Shown: positions 35,293 to 43,668 of the stretch, piece after piece
Layout of the letters: each line of letters opens with the position of its first letter
How positions within the stretch are numbered: position 1 is the first letter of the stretch
Source: Paenibacillus sp. FJAT-26967
Lineage (GTDB): Bacteria > Bacillota > Bacilli > Paenibacillales > NBRC-103111
Length of the DNA: 64,000 nucleotides
Reading direction: 5' to 3'
Assembly (NCBI RefSeq): GCF_001541095.1
Contig: NZ_LMXH01000001.1
Coordinates: 1,576,842-1,640,841, forward strand
Translations under genes and position numbers: made by a program
Notes under the pieces: generated by a model
What the model saw: only the letters and a program-made list of their open reading frames with translations
Databases searched by the model: none
What the model was told of the DNA's origin: nothing

Positions 35293-35427
35293 ACGAGAAA
35301 CCTCCTCTCCGCTATCAGGATACTGTATTGTATGCCAGTTCCTTCCGCAAGGAGTGGATGTTGGTCTATAGGTTGTGAATCCAGGTGATTCGTCATGACT
35401 TATAAAGAAAAGGTGGACTGACTATAG

Positions 35428-35556
35428 TTGGGCCGAAAAGCTTATACTCGGAAGCTCACTAAGTCTGAGCTTGCTTGGTTAAACACAATTATTATCGCTC
35501 GTAATAATGGCATTAGCGACCTAATCCGGTCCGAGATAAATTCAGCTTTGGGCTGA
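35428..35556 (+). CDS. Possible small ribbon-helix-helix-like protein, 42 aa
   Basis: TTG start 11 nt after AGGTGG (35411-35416), ending TGA at 35554-35556. The translation carries RKLTKSELAWLN and GISDLIRSEINSAL, the spacing seen in short Arc/MetJ-type DNA-binding proteins (helix, Gly turn, second helix). It ends inside the hairpin at the edge of the AT-rich cassette. Support is the ribosome site and the pattern only; it may be a remnant or chance frame. Confidence 0.3.
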   Translation: MGRKAYTRKLTKSELAWLNTIIIARNNGISDLIRSEINSALG

Positions 35557-35565
35557 GTTTATCTC
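35533..35565. other. 14-bp hairpin spanning the end of the polymerase-like gene
   Basis: GAGATAAATTCAGC (35533-35546) pairs with GCTGAGTTTATCTC (35552-35565) with one wobble pair. It includes the stop codons of the minus-strand membrane gene (35559-35561) and of the small plus-strand frame. No T-run follows on either strand, so it is a weak terminator or an RNA-end protector. Confidence 0.5.
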
Positions 35566-36857
35566 CCTATAGCTGTATTTACAAATGCTGAGCGCGTAGA
35601 AGTTTCTTTTCTGTCACCACTCATATATATTATCAGCGCAGTCACTAATATGGGTACATGAATAGTCATTAGCGTAAAAGAAGTTAGAGCAGAGAATTGC
35701 AGGGCCATAATGGCGATTATGGGATAAAGCACTTCAAAACGTACAAGTAGGTTTTGAAGGAAACGCAAAGCAACACCTACAAAAAACGATACGAACACTA
35801 AACCAATGAATCCGAAATTTAAAATTGATTCTACCTGAAACCCAAACGCATACCCCCAGTCAAGCTCCGAAACATCAGAAACCCCATAGAGCGTATACCC
35901 CATTTGTGGCGATATATTAAGCGTGAACCACTGAGGAGAATTGTAACCCTTGAATGGTGCTATGCTCCGCGGCACATACCCTAAAAGTGTATACACATAA
36001 CCCGATCCCCGATAAGGGAGTAATTCTGATTTAGTCAGACTCGCGTTATCAATAGCGGCCCATGTTACCCAATTACGATCAAAGTCATCTTCGATCATTT
36101 TTATAGCGGTTTGACCGTACCCTTCGTCATTGTTTATGTGGGTAACTTTAAAGTTAGCCGAGTAAATGGATAAGATAATCGAAATAACAACAATGCCAAC
36201 GATAATAGGTTTGGCGGTCTTCTTGTAAAAGTACCAAGCCAGGAATGGGAATAAAGCGATAAAAACTAAGTCAGTCCGTTCGCCTCGGATGAACGTTGTC
36301 ATCAGAGCTACGATCATCCAAATTGTAGCCAGCTTGTAATTTTCTTTGTATTTGGCAGCCCGATATATGTAATATAAGGCTAGACCGTTTGGGATCTGGA
36401 GCAATACTGCGAATGGTCCAAGTCCGCTCAATAGCTCCCGTAATTGCATGTTATGTTCCAGGTTTGAAAAATCAATTTTTGTGACGTAGATCCAGATTAT
36501 GTAGAAAAAGATTGCTATGCTTATAACACCGATAACCTGCTTAAACACCGGAAATAGTTTCAAATCTGCAACCCTTAATAGTTTTACTTTGGCGGTCATT
36601 TTATAACCGACTAAGGCTATCAAAGTTGATATAAAGATCACGAGGAATGTGTAAACTTTTGTCTCTACTTTTGTTTGAAATGTATTTCTGTCAGACAGAA
36701 AAATTTCTGTTGCTGAGAAAGGAATAAGGTAGTACACAATAATACCAATAACGAAAAAATCAAACGCTGTAAAAAGTTTCTTCTTAAAAAACTTCACTCC
36801 TAAAACAAACGCAAGTGAGGCCATAAAAGATAGGTTAAGAATATTCAATGCAATCAT
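35559..36857 (-). CDS. O-antigen/oligosaccharide repeat-unit polymerase-like membrane protein
   Basis: 432 aa with about ten to twelve hydrophobic segments. The long loop between about 225 and 330 contains DRNWVTWAAIDNASLT and GYVYTLLGYVPRSIAPFKGYN, the pattern of Wzy-type polymerases, which join polysaccharide repeats at the outer face of the membrane. No glycosyltransferase, flippase or other capsule gene accompanies it. The gene is clearly richer in A+T than its neighbours, suggesting transfer. Its ATG overlaps the stop of the small upstream gene (TAATG), with GAGGTGAT as ribosome site. Confidence 0.65.
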   Translation of the reverse strand: MIALNILNLSFMASLAFVLGVKFFKKKLFTAFDFFVIGIIVYYLIPFSATEIFLSDRNTFQTKVETKVYTFLVIFISTLIALVGYKMTAKVKLLRVADLKLFPVFKQVIGVISIAIFFYIIWIYVTKIDFSNLEHNMQLRELLSGLGPFAVLLQIPNGLALYYIYRAAKYKENYKLATIWMIVALMTTFIRGERTDLVFIALFPFLAWYFYKKTAKPIIVGIVVISIILSIYSANFKVTHINNDEGYGQTAIKMIEDDFDRNWVTWAAIDNASLTKSELLPYRGSGYVYTLLGYVPRSIAPFKGYNSPQWFTLNISPQMGYTLYGVSDVSELDWGYAFGFQVESILNFGFIGLVFVSFFVGVALRFLQNLLVRFEVLYPIIAIMALQFSALTSFTLMTIHVPILVTALIIYMSGDRKETSTRSAFVNTAIGR

Positions 36858-37045
36858 TAAGTGTCATCACCTCTATTTATTAATAGTTCAAAGAAGTCAT
36901 TAAATGTGTTTAGTATAAAAAAGAATAGCAATAATCCGATAAACGAGAACGCATTTGTGAATCCTAGGAAGGCACAAAGAATTACAAAAACACAAATACC
37001 CAAAATGATGGACATAACATTTCTTACCTTCATTCGCTTAGTCAC
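36857..37045 (-). CDS. Small two-helix membrane protein, 62 aa
   Basis: Basic N-terminus (TKRMKVRNV) followed by two hydrophobic helices (about 11-30 and 32-52). Translationally coupled by a 1-nt overlap to the polymerase-like gene and equally AT-rich, with AGGAGTGAC before its ATG. Family unknown. Probably a partner or chaperone of the larger membrane protein. Confidence 0.6.
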   Translation of the reverse strand: MTKRMKVRNVMSIILGICVFVILCAFLGFTNAFSFIGLLLFFFILNTFNDFFELLINRGDDT

Positions 37046-37135
37046 TCCTTGATACGTAATGTATCATATGAATTATTAAGAAACCATAAATTTTTTAGGA
37101 ATTATTTCAAGAACTGCGTAAATTACTGTACTACC

Positions 37136-37169
37136 AAAAAAAATCGGCCCCCGTTTCGCAACGAGGGCC
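37136..37169 (-). terminator. Minus-strand terminator of the csfG-like RNA
   Basis: On the minus strand GGCCCTCGTT, loop GCGA, AACGGGGGCC (one mismatch), then eight T in a row after GA (plus-strand A-run 37136-37143). No minus-strand protein gene ends here, which argues for a non-coding transcript. Confidence 0.75.
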
Positions 37170-37255
37170 TTTCATGGGAGAGGAGAAACCGGACGAAGAG
37201 CTTATGGGGAAACGTAAGTCTTCTCCGCGGTTGTCTACGACACTTTCGATGTCGA
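37136..37255 (-). ncRNA. csfG: Candidate sporulation small RNA, csfG-like
   Basis: Minus-strand RNA of about 120 nt upstream of rsmD (ylbH). In B. subtilis the conserved sporulation RNA CsfG is encoded next to ylbH and transcribed by SigF/SigG RNA polymerase. Here a matching promoter stands at 37262-37291 and a strong terminator at 37136-37169. Visible hairpins: CGACA/TGTCG (37238-37254) and GAAGA-CTTA/TAAGTCTTC (37195-37222) with a C-rich loop containing CCCC; TCTCCTCTCCC is a second pyrimidine-rich stretch. No open frame of note. Identity inferred from locus, promoter and structure, not from an alignment. Confidence 0.55.
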
Positions 37256-37261
37256 TAATTC

Positions 37262-37291
37262 CATGATGTCCCTCTATCAGGAAGTTTATAC
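37262..37291 (-). promoter_or_regulatory. SigF/SigG-type forespore promoter
   Basis: Minus strand: GTATA (plus 37287-37291) as -35. An 18-nt spacer leads to CATCATG (SigG-like CATNHTA with one mismatch), or a 15-nt spacer to GGACATCATG (SigF-like GGNNANANTR with one mismatch). Overlapping F and G recognition is typical of forespore genes. The 18-nt palindrome AAGTTTATACGTAAACTT (37282-37299) covers the -35. Confidence 0.5.
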
Positions 37292-37319
37292 GTAAACTTT
37301 GGAAATTTTTTCGTCCCTT

Positions 37320-37349
37320 TTGTGCAGAGAAGTTAGATTGTGGTACGAT
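37320..37349 (+). promoter_or_regulatory. Possible SigA promoter for rsmD
   Basis: TTGTGC (37320-37325), 18-nt spacer, TACGAT (37344-37349), ending 36 nt before the rsmD ATG. Confidence 0.4.
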
Positions 37350-37385
37350 AACAGAAAACTGACACAAGTAAATGGTGGGGAAAGC

Positions 37386-38497
<1,112 letters not shown>

Positions 38498-38504
38498 TTT
38501 GCCG

Positions 38505-38521
38505 GGACATCCGGCTGTATA
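38505..38521. repeat. 17-nt intergenic repeat, copy 2
   Basis: GGACATCCGGCTGTATA, identical to 5960-5976 and in the same orientation, starting 8 nt after the coaD stop. The GCCGG/CCGGC pair around it can form a short hairpin here (38501-38515). Confidence 0.6.
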
Positions 38522-38549
38522 GATCCCATCCCAGGAAGACCTCTTGCCG

Positions 38550-39878
38550 TTATCGTCTGGCTGTGTGTTTGAAGCGATAGATTGCTGCAGAGATCAGGCA
38601 GGCGCCCGTAAGGAGAATGAGCAGCATACTGAGCTGGATTCCGGAAAAGGCCAGCAGGCTGGCAGAATGAAATGGACTTGGGTTGCTTGCAGCCGGTACA
38701 TAAGGGGCTCCGGAAACCTCGATAAGTTGAGGGGTACCCCTTAGGAGGGGGCCTTGGATCGTTCTCCACATCAAGAGGGCAAGCACGTACGAGATCGACG
38801 CATGGAGCAAACGGGCGATAAGAAACGGCAAGTAGCGCAGACCTGTGTCTTGCAGGGCACTTACTGCCTGAGCGTGGGAAGCAAGCCCGCCGAATCCGAG
38901 CAAAGCCGCGATAGAGGCAAAAATGATTCCCGCAGGTACTTTGCCCGCTTCCGATCCCGCAAGCCCGTAAGTACCCAGATGAATCTCGAATAAGCCCGTG
39001 GCCAGATGGTGAACAAGGTCAGAGGCAAACGTGATTCCGGTCCAGCGGCCGACCTCTCCCGTTATTTCCGGGAACGTCATCATGTGGATGAGGACGGAGA
39101 AGATCATCATGTAGCCTCCCACAATCATCAGGGATTGAACGGAGTTCACCACGGAATCTCCCAGTAACTGGCCGAAGGCACGGCCGTCTTCTTGGCGTGC
39201 GCGGAGCAGGGTGCGGGCTGATCTTTTCCACAGCGGCGGAACTTGAGAACCGCCGCTGTTCGGCTGCCCGGCGCCCGCGGGTCCGTCTGCGCCAGCGGAA
39301 TCTTCCTCCGCGCAGGCATCGGAGTGATCCGCTTTCCCTTTGGGCGCTCCAGGCAGGGCAAAAGCGAGAAGCAGCGCGGCTCCGTAATGGACCGCAGCGA
39401 GCATCAGGCCCAGCCGCGGGCTGTGCAGGAAGCCGGTGCCGATCACGGTAATGATCAGCACCGGGCTTGCCAGATGCGACAGCGCAAGCAGCCGCTCTCC
39501 CTCGCGGCGCGTGATGAGCCGCTCTCGGCGCAGCCGGGCCGTGAGGGTCGCTCCTGCAGGGAAGCCGCCCAGTGTTCCCGCAGCGAGTACCCACCCGCTT
39601 ACCCCGGGAAGACGCAGGAGAAGCTTCGTAAGCGGGTCCAGGAGGGTTCCGAGTGCATGTACGACTCCCAGGCCCGTCAGTAGTTCGGAAAGAATCAGGA
39701 ACGGCAGCAGTGCCGGGAAAACGATATTCCACCAAATCGTAATGCCTTCCAAGGAAGCCTGGAGGGCTTTGTCGGGAAAAGCAATAATGGAAGTAACCAG
39801 CGCGGCGGCCATGGCCCCCAGCAGCAGCGTAGTCCGGTAACCGCTGCCGCTCGGCTGGCGCGTTATTGATCTGGGCAT
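38550..39878 (-). CDS. ylbJ: Sporulation integral membrane protein YlbJ
   Basis: 442 aa from the ATG at 39878 (GAGGTG nine nt upstream). About eight hydrophobic segments with two nucleoside-recognition (Gate) repeats: WWNIVFPALLPFLILSELL and the GTLGGFPAGATLTARLRR block. A hydrophilic Ala/Gly/Pro/Ser insert of about 35 residues lies near 190-225. Needed in B. subtilis for spore cortex formation; the transported molecule is unknown. Convergent with coaD, divergent from ylbL. Confidence 0.92.
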   Translation of the reverse strand: MPRSITRQPSGSGYRTTLLLGAMAAALVTSIIAFPDKALQASLEGITIWWNIVFPALLPFLILSELLTGLGVVHALGTLLDPLTKLLLRLPGVSGWVLAAGTLGGFPAGATLTARLRRERLITRREGERLLALSHLASPVLIITVIGTGFLHSPRLGLMLAAVHYGAALLLAFALPGAPKGKADHSDACAEEDSAGADGPAGAGQPNSGGSQVPPLWKRSARTLLRARQEDGRAFGQLLGDSVVNSVQSLMIVGGYMMIFSVLIHMMTFPEITGEVGRWTGITFASDLVHHLATGLFEIHLGTYGLAGSEAGKVPAGIIFASIAALLGFGGLASHAQAVSALQDTGLRYLPFLIARLLHASISYVLALLMWRTIQGPLLRGTPQLIEVSGAPYVPAASNPSPFHSASLLAFSGIQLSMLLILLTGACLISAAIYRFKHTARR

Positions 39879-40005
39879 AATTAAACACCTCAATTCATTT
39901 GGTACATGTGTACGCCTGACCGGGCATGTTTAGACCAAGCCCGGCAAGCATACACTACTCTGTATCCATAAATTTATCAGGACCGTACGGGAGGGAACCT
40001 TTAAG

Positions 40006-41109
40006 ATGACCGAGAACGATTTAGGCGATAAGGATATGGTGCGAAGGCGCCCCCCCAGACGTTCCAAACGGTTCGTCACATCGCTGCTTATCGGCTTAAT
40101 TACTTTTTCTGTGTTGTTCTATGTGCCGCTTCCCTTCTTTATTTACATGCCGGGTACCGCTGAGGCCATTCACCCGATGGTGCAAGTTCCGGATGAGACG
40201 AATACGGAAGAGAAGGGAGATCTTATGCTGGTTACCGTGCGGGTGGCTAACGCGAATATTGTCACTTACCTCTGGTCACTGGCGAATCCGTACGATGAGC
40301 TCCAGCTTAAGAAGGATGTTCTCAAAGGGATGTCGGAGCGTGATTACTCCCAGCAGCAGCAGTTCGTTATGCTGACTTCTCAAAGCGAAGCGATCCAGGC
40401 TGCTTACCGCAAAGCGAATATTCCTTATCGTATAAAAGGAGAAGGCATCCTGGTTACCGGATTAACGGCAGGGATGCCTGCAGAGAAGCATCTTCAAACC
40501 GGTGATAAGATTCTGAAAGCGGATGATAAAGAAATCTTAAGTTCCAAGGATTTACTGAGCTATATTGAAGGCAAGCAGGAAGGCGATATGATTGAGATCA
40601 CTTACCTTCGGGGAGACAAAACGATGAAGGCTTCCATGCCGCTCGGCGTCCTGCCTCCGGATAAAGATACGGGCAAAAGACGTGTCGGAATCGGGATCTC
40701 ACTTGCCGAAATGCAAAGCGTCCAGGCCGAGAAGGAAGATAAGCAGGTGGTCATCAAGGCGGGAGAGATCGGGGGTCCATCGGCCGGTCTGATGTTTTCT
40801 CTTGAGATCTATAATCAGCTGACACCGGGAGACATCACCAAGGGACATAAGATAGCCGGAACCGGAACGATCAACCCGGATGGCACGGTAGGAGTAATCG
40901 GCGGGATCAAACACAAAATTATTGCCGCCGACAAAGAAGGTGCCGAAATCTTTTTTGCCCCGCAGGATCTCAAAACCGATAAAGGAACGATTTATAATTA
41001 TACCGCTGCGGTAGAGCGCGCCAAGGAAATTGACTCGAAGATGAAGATTGTTCCCGTGGCTACAATGGAGGACGCTCTTAAATATTTAGAATCCTTACCG
41101 CCGAAATGA
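40006..41109 (+). CDS. PDZ/Lon-type membrane serine protease (YlbL/SepM family)
   Basis: 367 aa with GGGAGGGAACC before the ATG. Basic N-terminus, one membrane helix (about 22-46), PDZ domain (about 130-215, GEGILVTGLTAGMPAEKHLQTGDKIL), then a Lon-type protease fold with Ser in GGPSAGL and Lys in GVIGGIKHKIIAADKEG. Relatives cleave membrane or secreted peptides: YlbL is linked to SOS cell-division inhibitor YneA turnover, and SepM to competence pheromone processing. Confidence 0.92.
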   Translation: MTENDLGDKDMVRRRPPRRSKRFVTSLLIGLITFSVLFYVPLPFFIYMPGTAEAIHPMVQVPDETNTEEKGDLMLVTVRVANANIVTYLWSLANPYDELQLKKDVLKGMSERDYSQQQQFVMLTSQSEAIQAAYRKANIPYRIKGEGILVTGLTAGMPAEKHLQTGDKILKADDKEILSSKDLLSYIEGKQEGDMIEITYLRGDKTMKASMPLGVLPPDKDTGKRRVGIGISLAEMQSVQAEKEDKQVVIKAGEIGGPSAGLMFSLEIYNQLTPGDITKGHKIAGTGTINPDGTVGVIGGIKHKIIAADKEGAEIFFAPQDLKTDKGTIYNYTAAVERAKEIDSKMKIVPVATMEDALKYLESLPPK

Positions 41110-41139
41110 TTGACAAGAGTAAGCAATAGTGGCTATAAT
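41110..41139 (+). promoter_or_regulatory. Strong SigA promoter for yceD-rpmF
   Basis: Perfect TTGACA (41110-41115) and perfect TATAAT (41134-41139) with an 18-nt spacer, 28 nt before the yceD ATG. It starts one base after the end of the upstream protease gene. Confidence 0.85.
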
Positions 41140-41167
41140 TATCTTTGTTTGTTTGAGGTGATAAAAC

Positions 41168-41680
41168 ATGTGGATTAATTTAAAGGACATTACTGCCAAA
41201 GGACAATCCTTCAGTCAAGAATCGCTAAGCAGCGACTTCCTGCTGAAGGGCCGCAAGGATATATTGTCAGCAGGACCGATAGTGACAGATCTGGAAGCAG
41301 CTGCAGCGGTTGACGCTGTGGAAGTTACAGGCAAGCTCTCCGTCGAGATTGAGTTTGGCTGTTCCCGTTGTTTGGAGCCGTTCAAGCAGACGCTGAACAT
41401 TCCCTTCAGGGAAATTTTTACTTCGAAACCGGACATCGTGGCTCAAGCTCCGGAGAGTGATGAAGATGATATTCATCTGGTTCACGAAGATAAAGTAGAT
41501 TTGAAACCTTTTATTGAAGAAACGATCGAGCTGGAGCTGCCGCTGGTGCCGGTTTGCCGGGAAGACTGCGAGGGGCTGTGCCCTGAATGCGGAACGAACC
41601 GCAACCAGAATCCATGCGGCTGCAAGAATGAGCGGATTGATCCGCGATTGGCCGGTTTGGCTGACTTTTTCAAATCATAA
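41168..41680 (+). CDS. YceD/DUF177 family protein (YlbN)
   Basis: 170 aa. Family features are the CSRCLEPF motif (about 62-69) and the C-terminal [17 protein letters not shown] cysteine cluster followed by [13 protein letters not shown]. Always encoded next to rpmF; proposed to act in 23S rRNA or large-subunit maturation. Here rpmF follows after 34 nt from the same strong promoter. Confidence 0.92.
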   Translation: MWINLKDITAKGQSFSQESLSSDFLLKGRKDILSAGPIVTDLEAAAAVDAVEVTGKLSVEIEFGCSRCLEPFKQTLNIPFREIFTSKPDIVAQAPESDEDDIHLVHEDKVDLKPFIEETIELELPLVPVCREDCEGLCPECGTNRNQNPCGCKNERIDPRLAGLADFFKS

Positions 41681-41714
41681 GGATGATTGGAATTACGTTA
41701 AGGAGGTGGAATTC

Positions 41715-41888
41715 ATGGCAGTACCGTTTAGAAAGACATCCAAAACCCGCCGCGACAAGCGCCGTACCCACTTCAAATTGGAAGTTCCGGGCATGGTTAA
41801 ATGCGAGCAGTGTGCAGAGCTTAAACTGTCTCACCGCGTTTGCAAAAACTGCGGAACTTACAAAGGCAGAGAAATCGTACAAGCTTAA
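41715..41888 (+). CDS. rpmF: 50S ribosomal protein L32
   Basis: 57 aa from the ATG at 41715 with AAGGAGGTGG in front. [20 protein letters not shown] is the L32 start. Four zinc-binding cysteines sit in CEQC and CKNC, the metal-binding (C+) form of L32. Confidence 0.96.
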   Translation: MAVPFRKTSKTRRDKRRTHFKLEVPGMVKCEQCAELKLSHRVCKNCGTYKGREIVQA

Positions 41889-41907
41889 TTTCGTTTCAGG
41901 TACAGAT

Positions 41908-41942
41908 AGTACTTCATCTTTGGTGAAGTGCTATTTTTTTTT
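41908..41942 (+). terminator. Rho-independent terminator after rpmF
   Basis: AGTACTTCA (41908-41916) pairs with TGAAGTGCT (41924-41932) with one wobble, followed by A and nine T. Confidence 0.85.
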
Positions 41943-41999
41943 GCCCGCAAGGTTTGTTTTAACAGTTTTAGATTTAGATGGCTTCCCTTTTGCCCGCAA
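41939..41999. repeat. Direct repeat TTTTGCCCGCAA flanking the fapR upstream region
   Basis: The 12-mer occurs at 41939-41950 and 41988-41999, the first overlapping the rpmF terminator T-run and the second just before the fapR -10 region. Confidence 0.5.
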
Positions 42000-42015
42000 A
42001 TTATATATACTACAT

Positions 42016-42032
42016 TTAGTACTAGGTAATAA
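42016..42032. promoter_or_regulatory. FapR operator
   Basis: TTAGTACTAGGTAATAA agrees with the 17-bp FapR box (TTAGTACCNNGTACTAA type) at 15 of 17 positions. It lies just downstream of a TATACT -10 (42006-42011), covering the expected transcription start. FapR should thus repress its own operon until malonyl-CoA releases it. Confidence 0.8.
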
Positions 42033-42070
42033 GAGGAGGCTATATCTTTCAAGTCGACTCTACAAGCAGG

Positions 42071-42685
42071 GTGGTGCTTGTCATCGAACGTCTTCCTAAG
42101 CGCAGCCGTCAGCAGCAGCTGCTTGCGGCTATTGAAGATAATCCGTTTCTGACGGATGATGAACTGATGAAGAAGTTTCAAGTGAGTATTCAAACTGTTC
42201 GCCTGGATAGGCTGGAGCTTGGAATTCCCGAGCTTCGCGAACGGATCAAACATATGGCTGAGCGTTCCTATGATCAGGTACGTTCACTGCCGATTGATGA
42301 AGTTTTTGGGGAAGTTATTGATCTTCAGCTCGACAAAAGCGGTATTTCCATGTTCCAGCTTAATGAAGAGCATGTATTTTCAAGAACACAGATAGCCCGC
42401 GGACATCATCTTTTCGCTCAGGCTAACTCTCTTGCTGTAGCGGTGATTGACGATCCGATTGCATTAACCGCCTCAGCAGATATTCGTTTTATACGATCCG
42501 CCATGCTTGGAGAGAAGTGTATCGCGAAGGCATATGTGCGTTCTCTCTCCAAAGGTAAGGCTAAAGTGGACGTACAGACTTTTATTGGCGATGAAGTGGT
42601 GTTCGAAGGCAGCTTTGTTATTTTTCACTCTAGAAAAGAACAGCACCGGACAGAAGGAGGAACAACCAATGCGGATCGCAATTGA
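42071..42685 (+). CDS. fapR: Transcription factor FapR, malonyl-CoA-responsive lipid repressor
   Basis: 204 aa; start among GTG codons at 42071 or 42074. N-terminal helix-turn-helix (KRSRQQQLLAAIEDNPFLTDDELMKKFQVSIQTVRLDRLELGIPELRERI), then a hot-dog thioesterase-like domain (about 85-190) that binds malonyl-CoA, with SRTQIARGHHLFAQANSLAVAV. It heads the phospholipid/fatty-acid cluster and has its own operator upstream. Overlaps plsX by 17 nt. Confidence 0.95.
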   Translation: MVLVIERLPKRSRQQQLLAAIEDNPFLTDDELMKKFQVSIQTVRLDRLELGIPELRERIKHMAERSYDQVRSLPIDEVFGEVIDLQLDKSGISMFQLNEEHVFSRTQIARGHHLFAQANSLAVAVIDDPIALTASADIRFIRSAMLGEKCIAKAYVRSLSKGKAKVDVQTFIGDEVVFEGSFVIFHSRKEQHRTEGGTTNADRN

Positions 42686-43658
42686 CGCAATGGGCGGAGA
42701 CCATGCCCCCGGAGCCGTCGTTGAAGGGGCGGTCGCGGCAGCCAAGGAATACAAGGATGTGGAGCTGACGCTTGTCGGCGACAAAGCCAGAATTGAGCCG
42801 CTCTTAACCGAGCAGCTGCCGAATCTGCACATTGCGCACGCTTCGGAAGTAATCGAAGCGGATGATGAGCCGGTCAAGGCCGTACGCAGGAAGAAAGACG
42901 CATCAATGGTGGTTGCAGGCCGTCTCGTCAAGGAAGGCGCAGTCGATGCCATGATTTCAGCGGGCAATACGGGCGCCTTGATGACGACAGGCCTGCTTAT
43001 TGTCGGGCGCATCCCGGGAATTGACAGACCCGCACTGGCGCCTATGATTCCGACTCTTGATGGAGTGGGGGTGCTTGCCCTGGATCTGGGAGCGAATATG
43101 GATGCTACCCCGGAACATTTGCTTCAATACGCCATTATGGGCAGTATTTACCGGAGCAAGGTGCATGGAATTGAGCGTCCGCGTGTTGGATTGCTCAATA
43201 TCGGAACAGAGGCTATGAAGGGGAATGAGCTGACGAAAGCGGCGTATCCATTGTTGGAAGAAGCGCCTATTCATTTCGTGGGCAATATTGAATCCCGCGA
43301 TATTTTGCAAGCGGAGTGCGATGTCATTGTTTGTGACGGCTTTGCCGGCAATATTATGCTCAAAACTTTGGAGGGAACTGCTTCGGTCATTTTCTCCGCG
43401 TTGAAGACAGAATTCACACGAAGCACACTGACTAAATTGAGTGCCGCTATTCTCAAGCCGGGGCTTGCTGCATTCAAGAATAAGTTTGATTATACGGAGC
43501 ATGGTGCCGCCCCGCTTCTGGGACTAGGAGGGTTAGTGCTCAAGAGTCACGGCTCATCCGATGCTAACGCCTTCAAGAACGCGGTACGCCAGGCCAGAAC
43601 GGCATTACAGAACAATTTGGTTGGAGCAATTGCTGTGGAAATCAAGAACGGGAAGTGA
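42669..43658 (+). CDS. plsX: Phosphate acyltransferase PlsX
   Basis: 329 aa from the ATG at 42669 (GGAGGAACAACC upstream) with the family start MRIAIDAMGGDHAP. Converts acyl-ACP to acyl-phosphate, the substrate also made by the FakA/DegV pair at 24.6-27.2 kb, so endogenous and exogenous fatty acids meet here. Motifs NTGALMTTGLL and DGFAGNIMLKT are present. Confidence 0.95.
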   Translation: MRIAIDAMGGDHAPGAVVEGAVAAAKEYKDVELTLVGDKARIEPLLTEQLPNLHIAHASEVIEADDEPVKAVRRKKDASMVVAGRLVKEGAVDAMISAGNTGALMTTGLLIVGRIPGIDRPALAPMIPTLDGVGVLALDLGANMDATPEHLLQYAIMGSIYRSKVHGIERPRVGLLNIGTEAMKGNELTKAAYPLLEEAPIHFVGNIESRDILQAECDVIVCDGFAGNIMLKTLEGTASVIFSALKTEFTRSTLTKLSAAILKPGLAAFKNKFDYTEHGAAPLLGLGGLVLKSHGSSDANAFKNAVRQARTALQNNLVGAIAVEIKNGK

Positions 43659-43668
43659 GTGGAACGAC

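Noticed and set aside
35197-35388. Plus-strand 63-codon frame in the gap after the 102-aa gene
   Set aside because: No ribosome site, and it is antisense to the better supported 38-aa minus-strand frame.
37131-37367. 78-codon minus-strand frame upstream of rsmD
   Set aside because: It runs through a promoter-like element, hairpins and a terminator; a non-coding RNA explains the region better.
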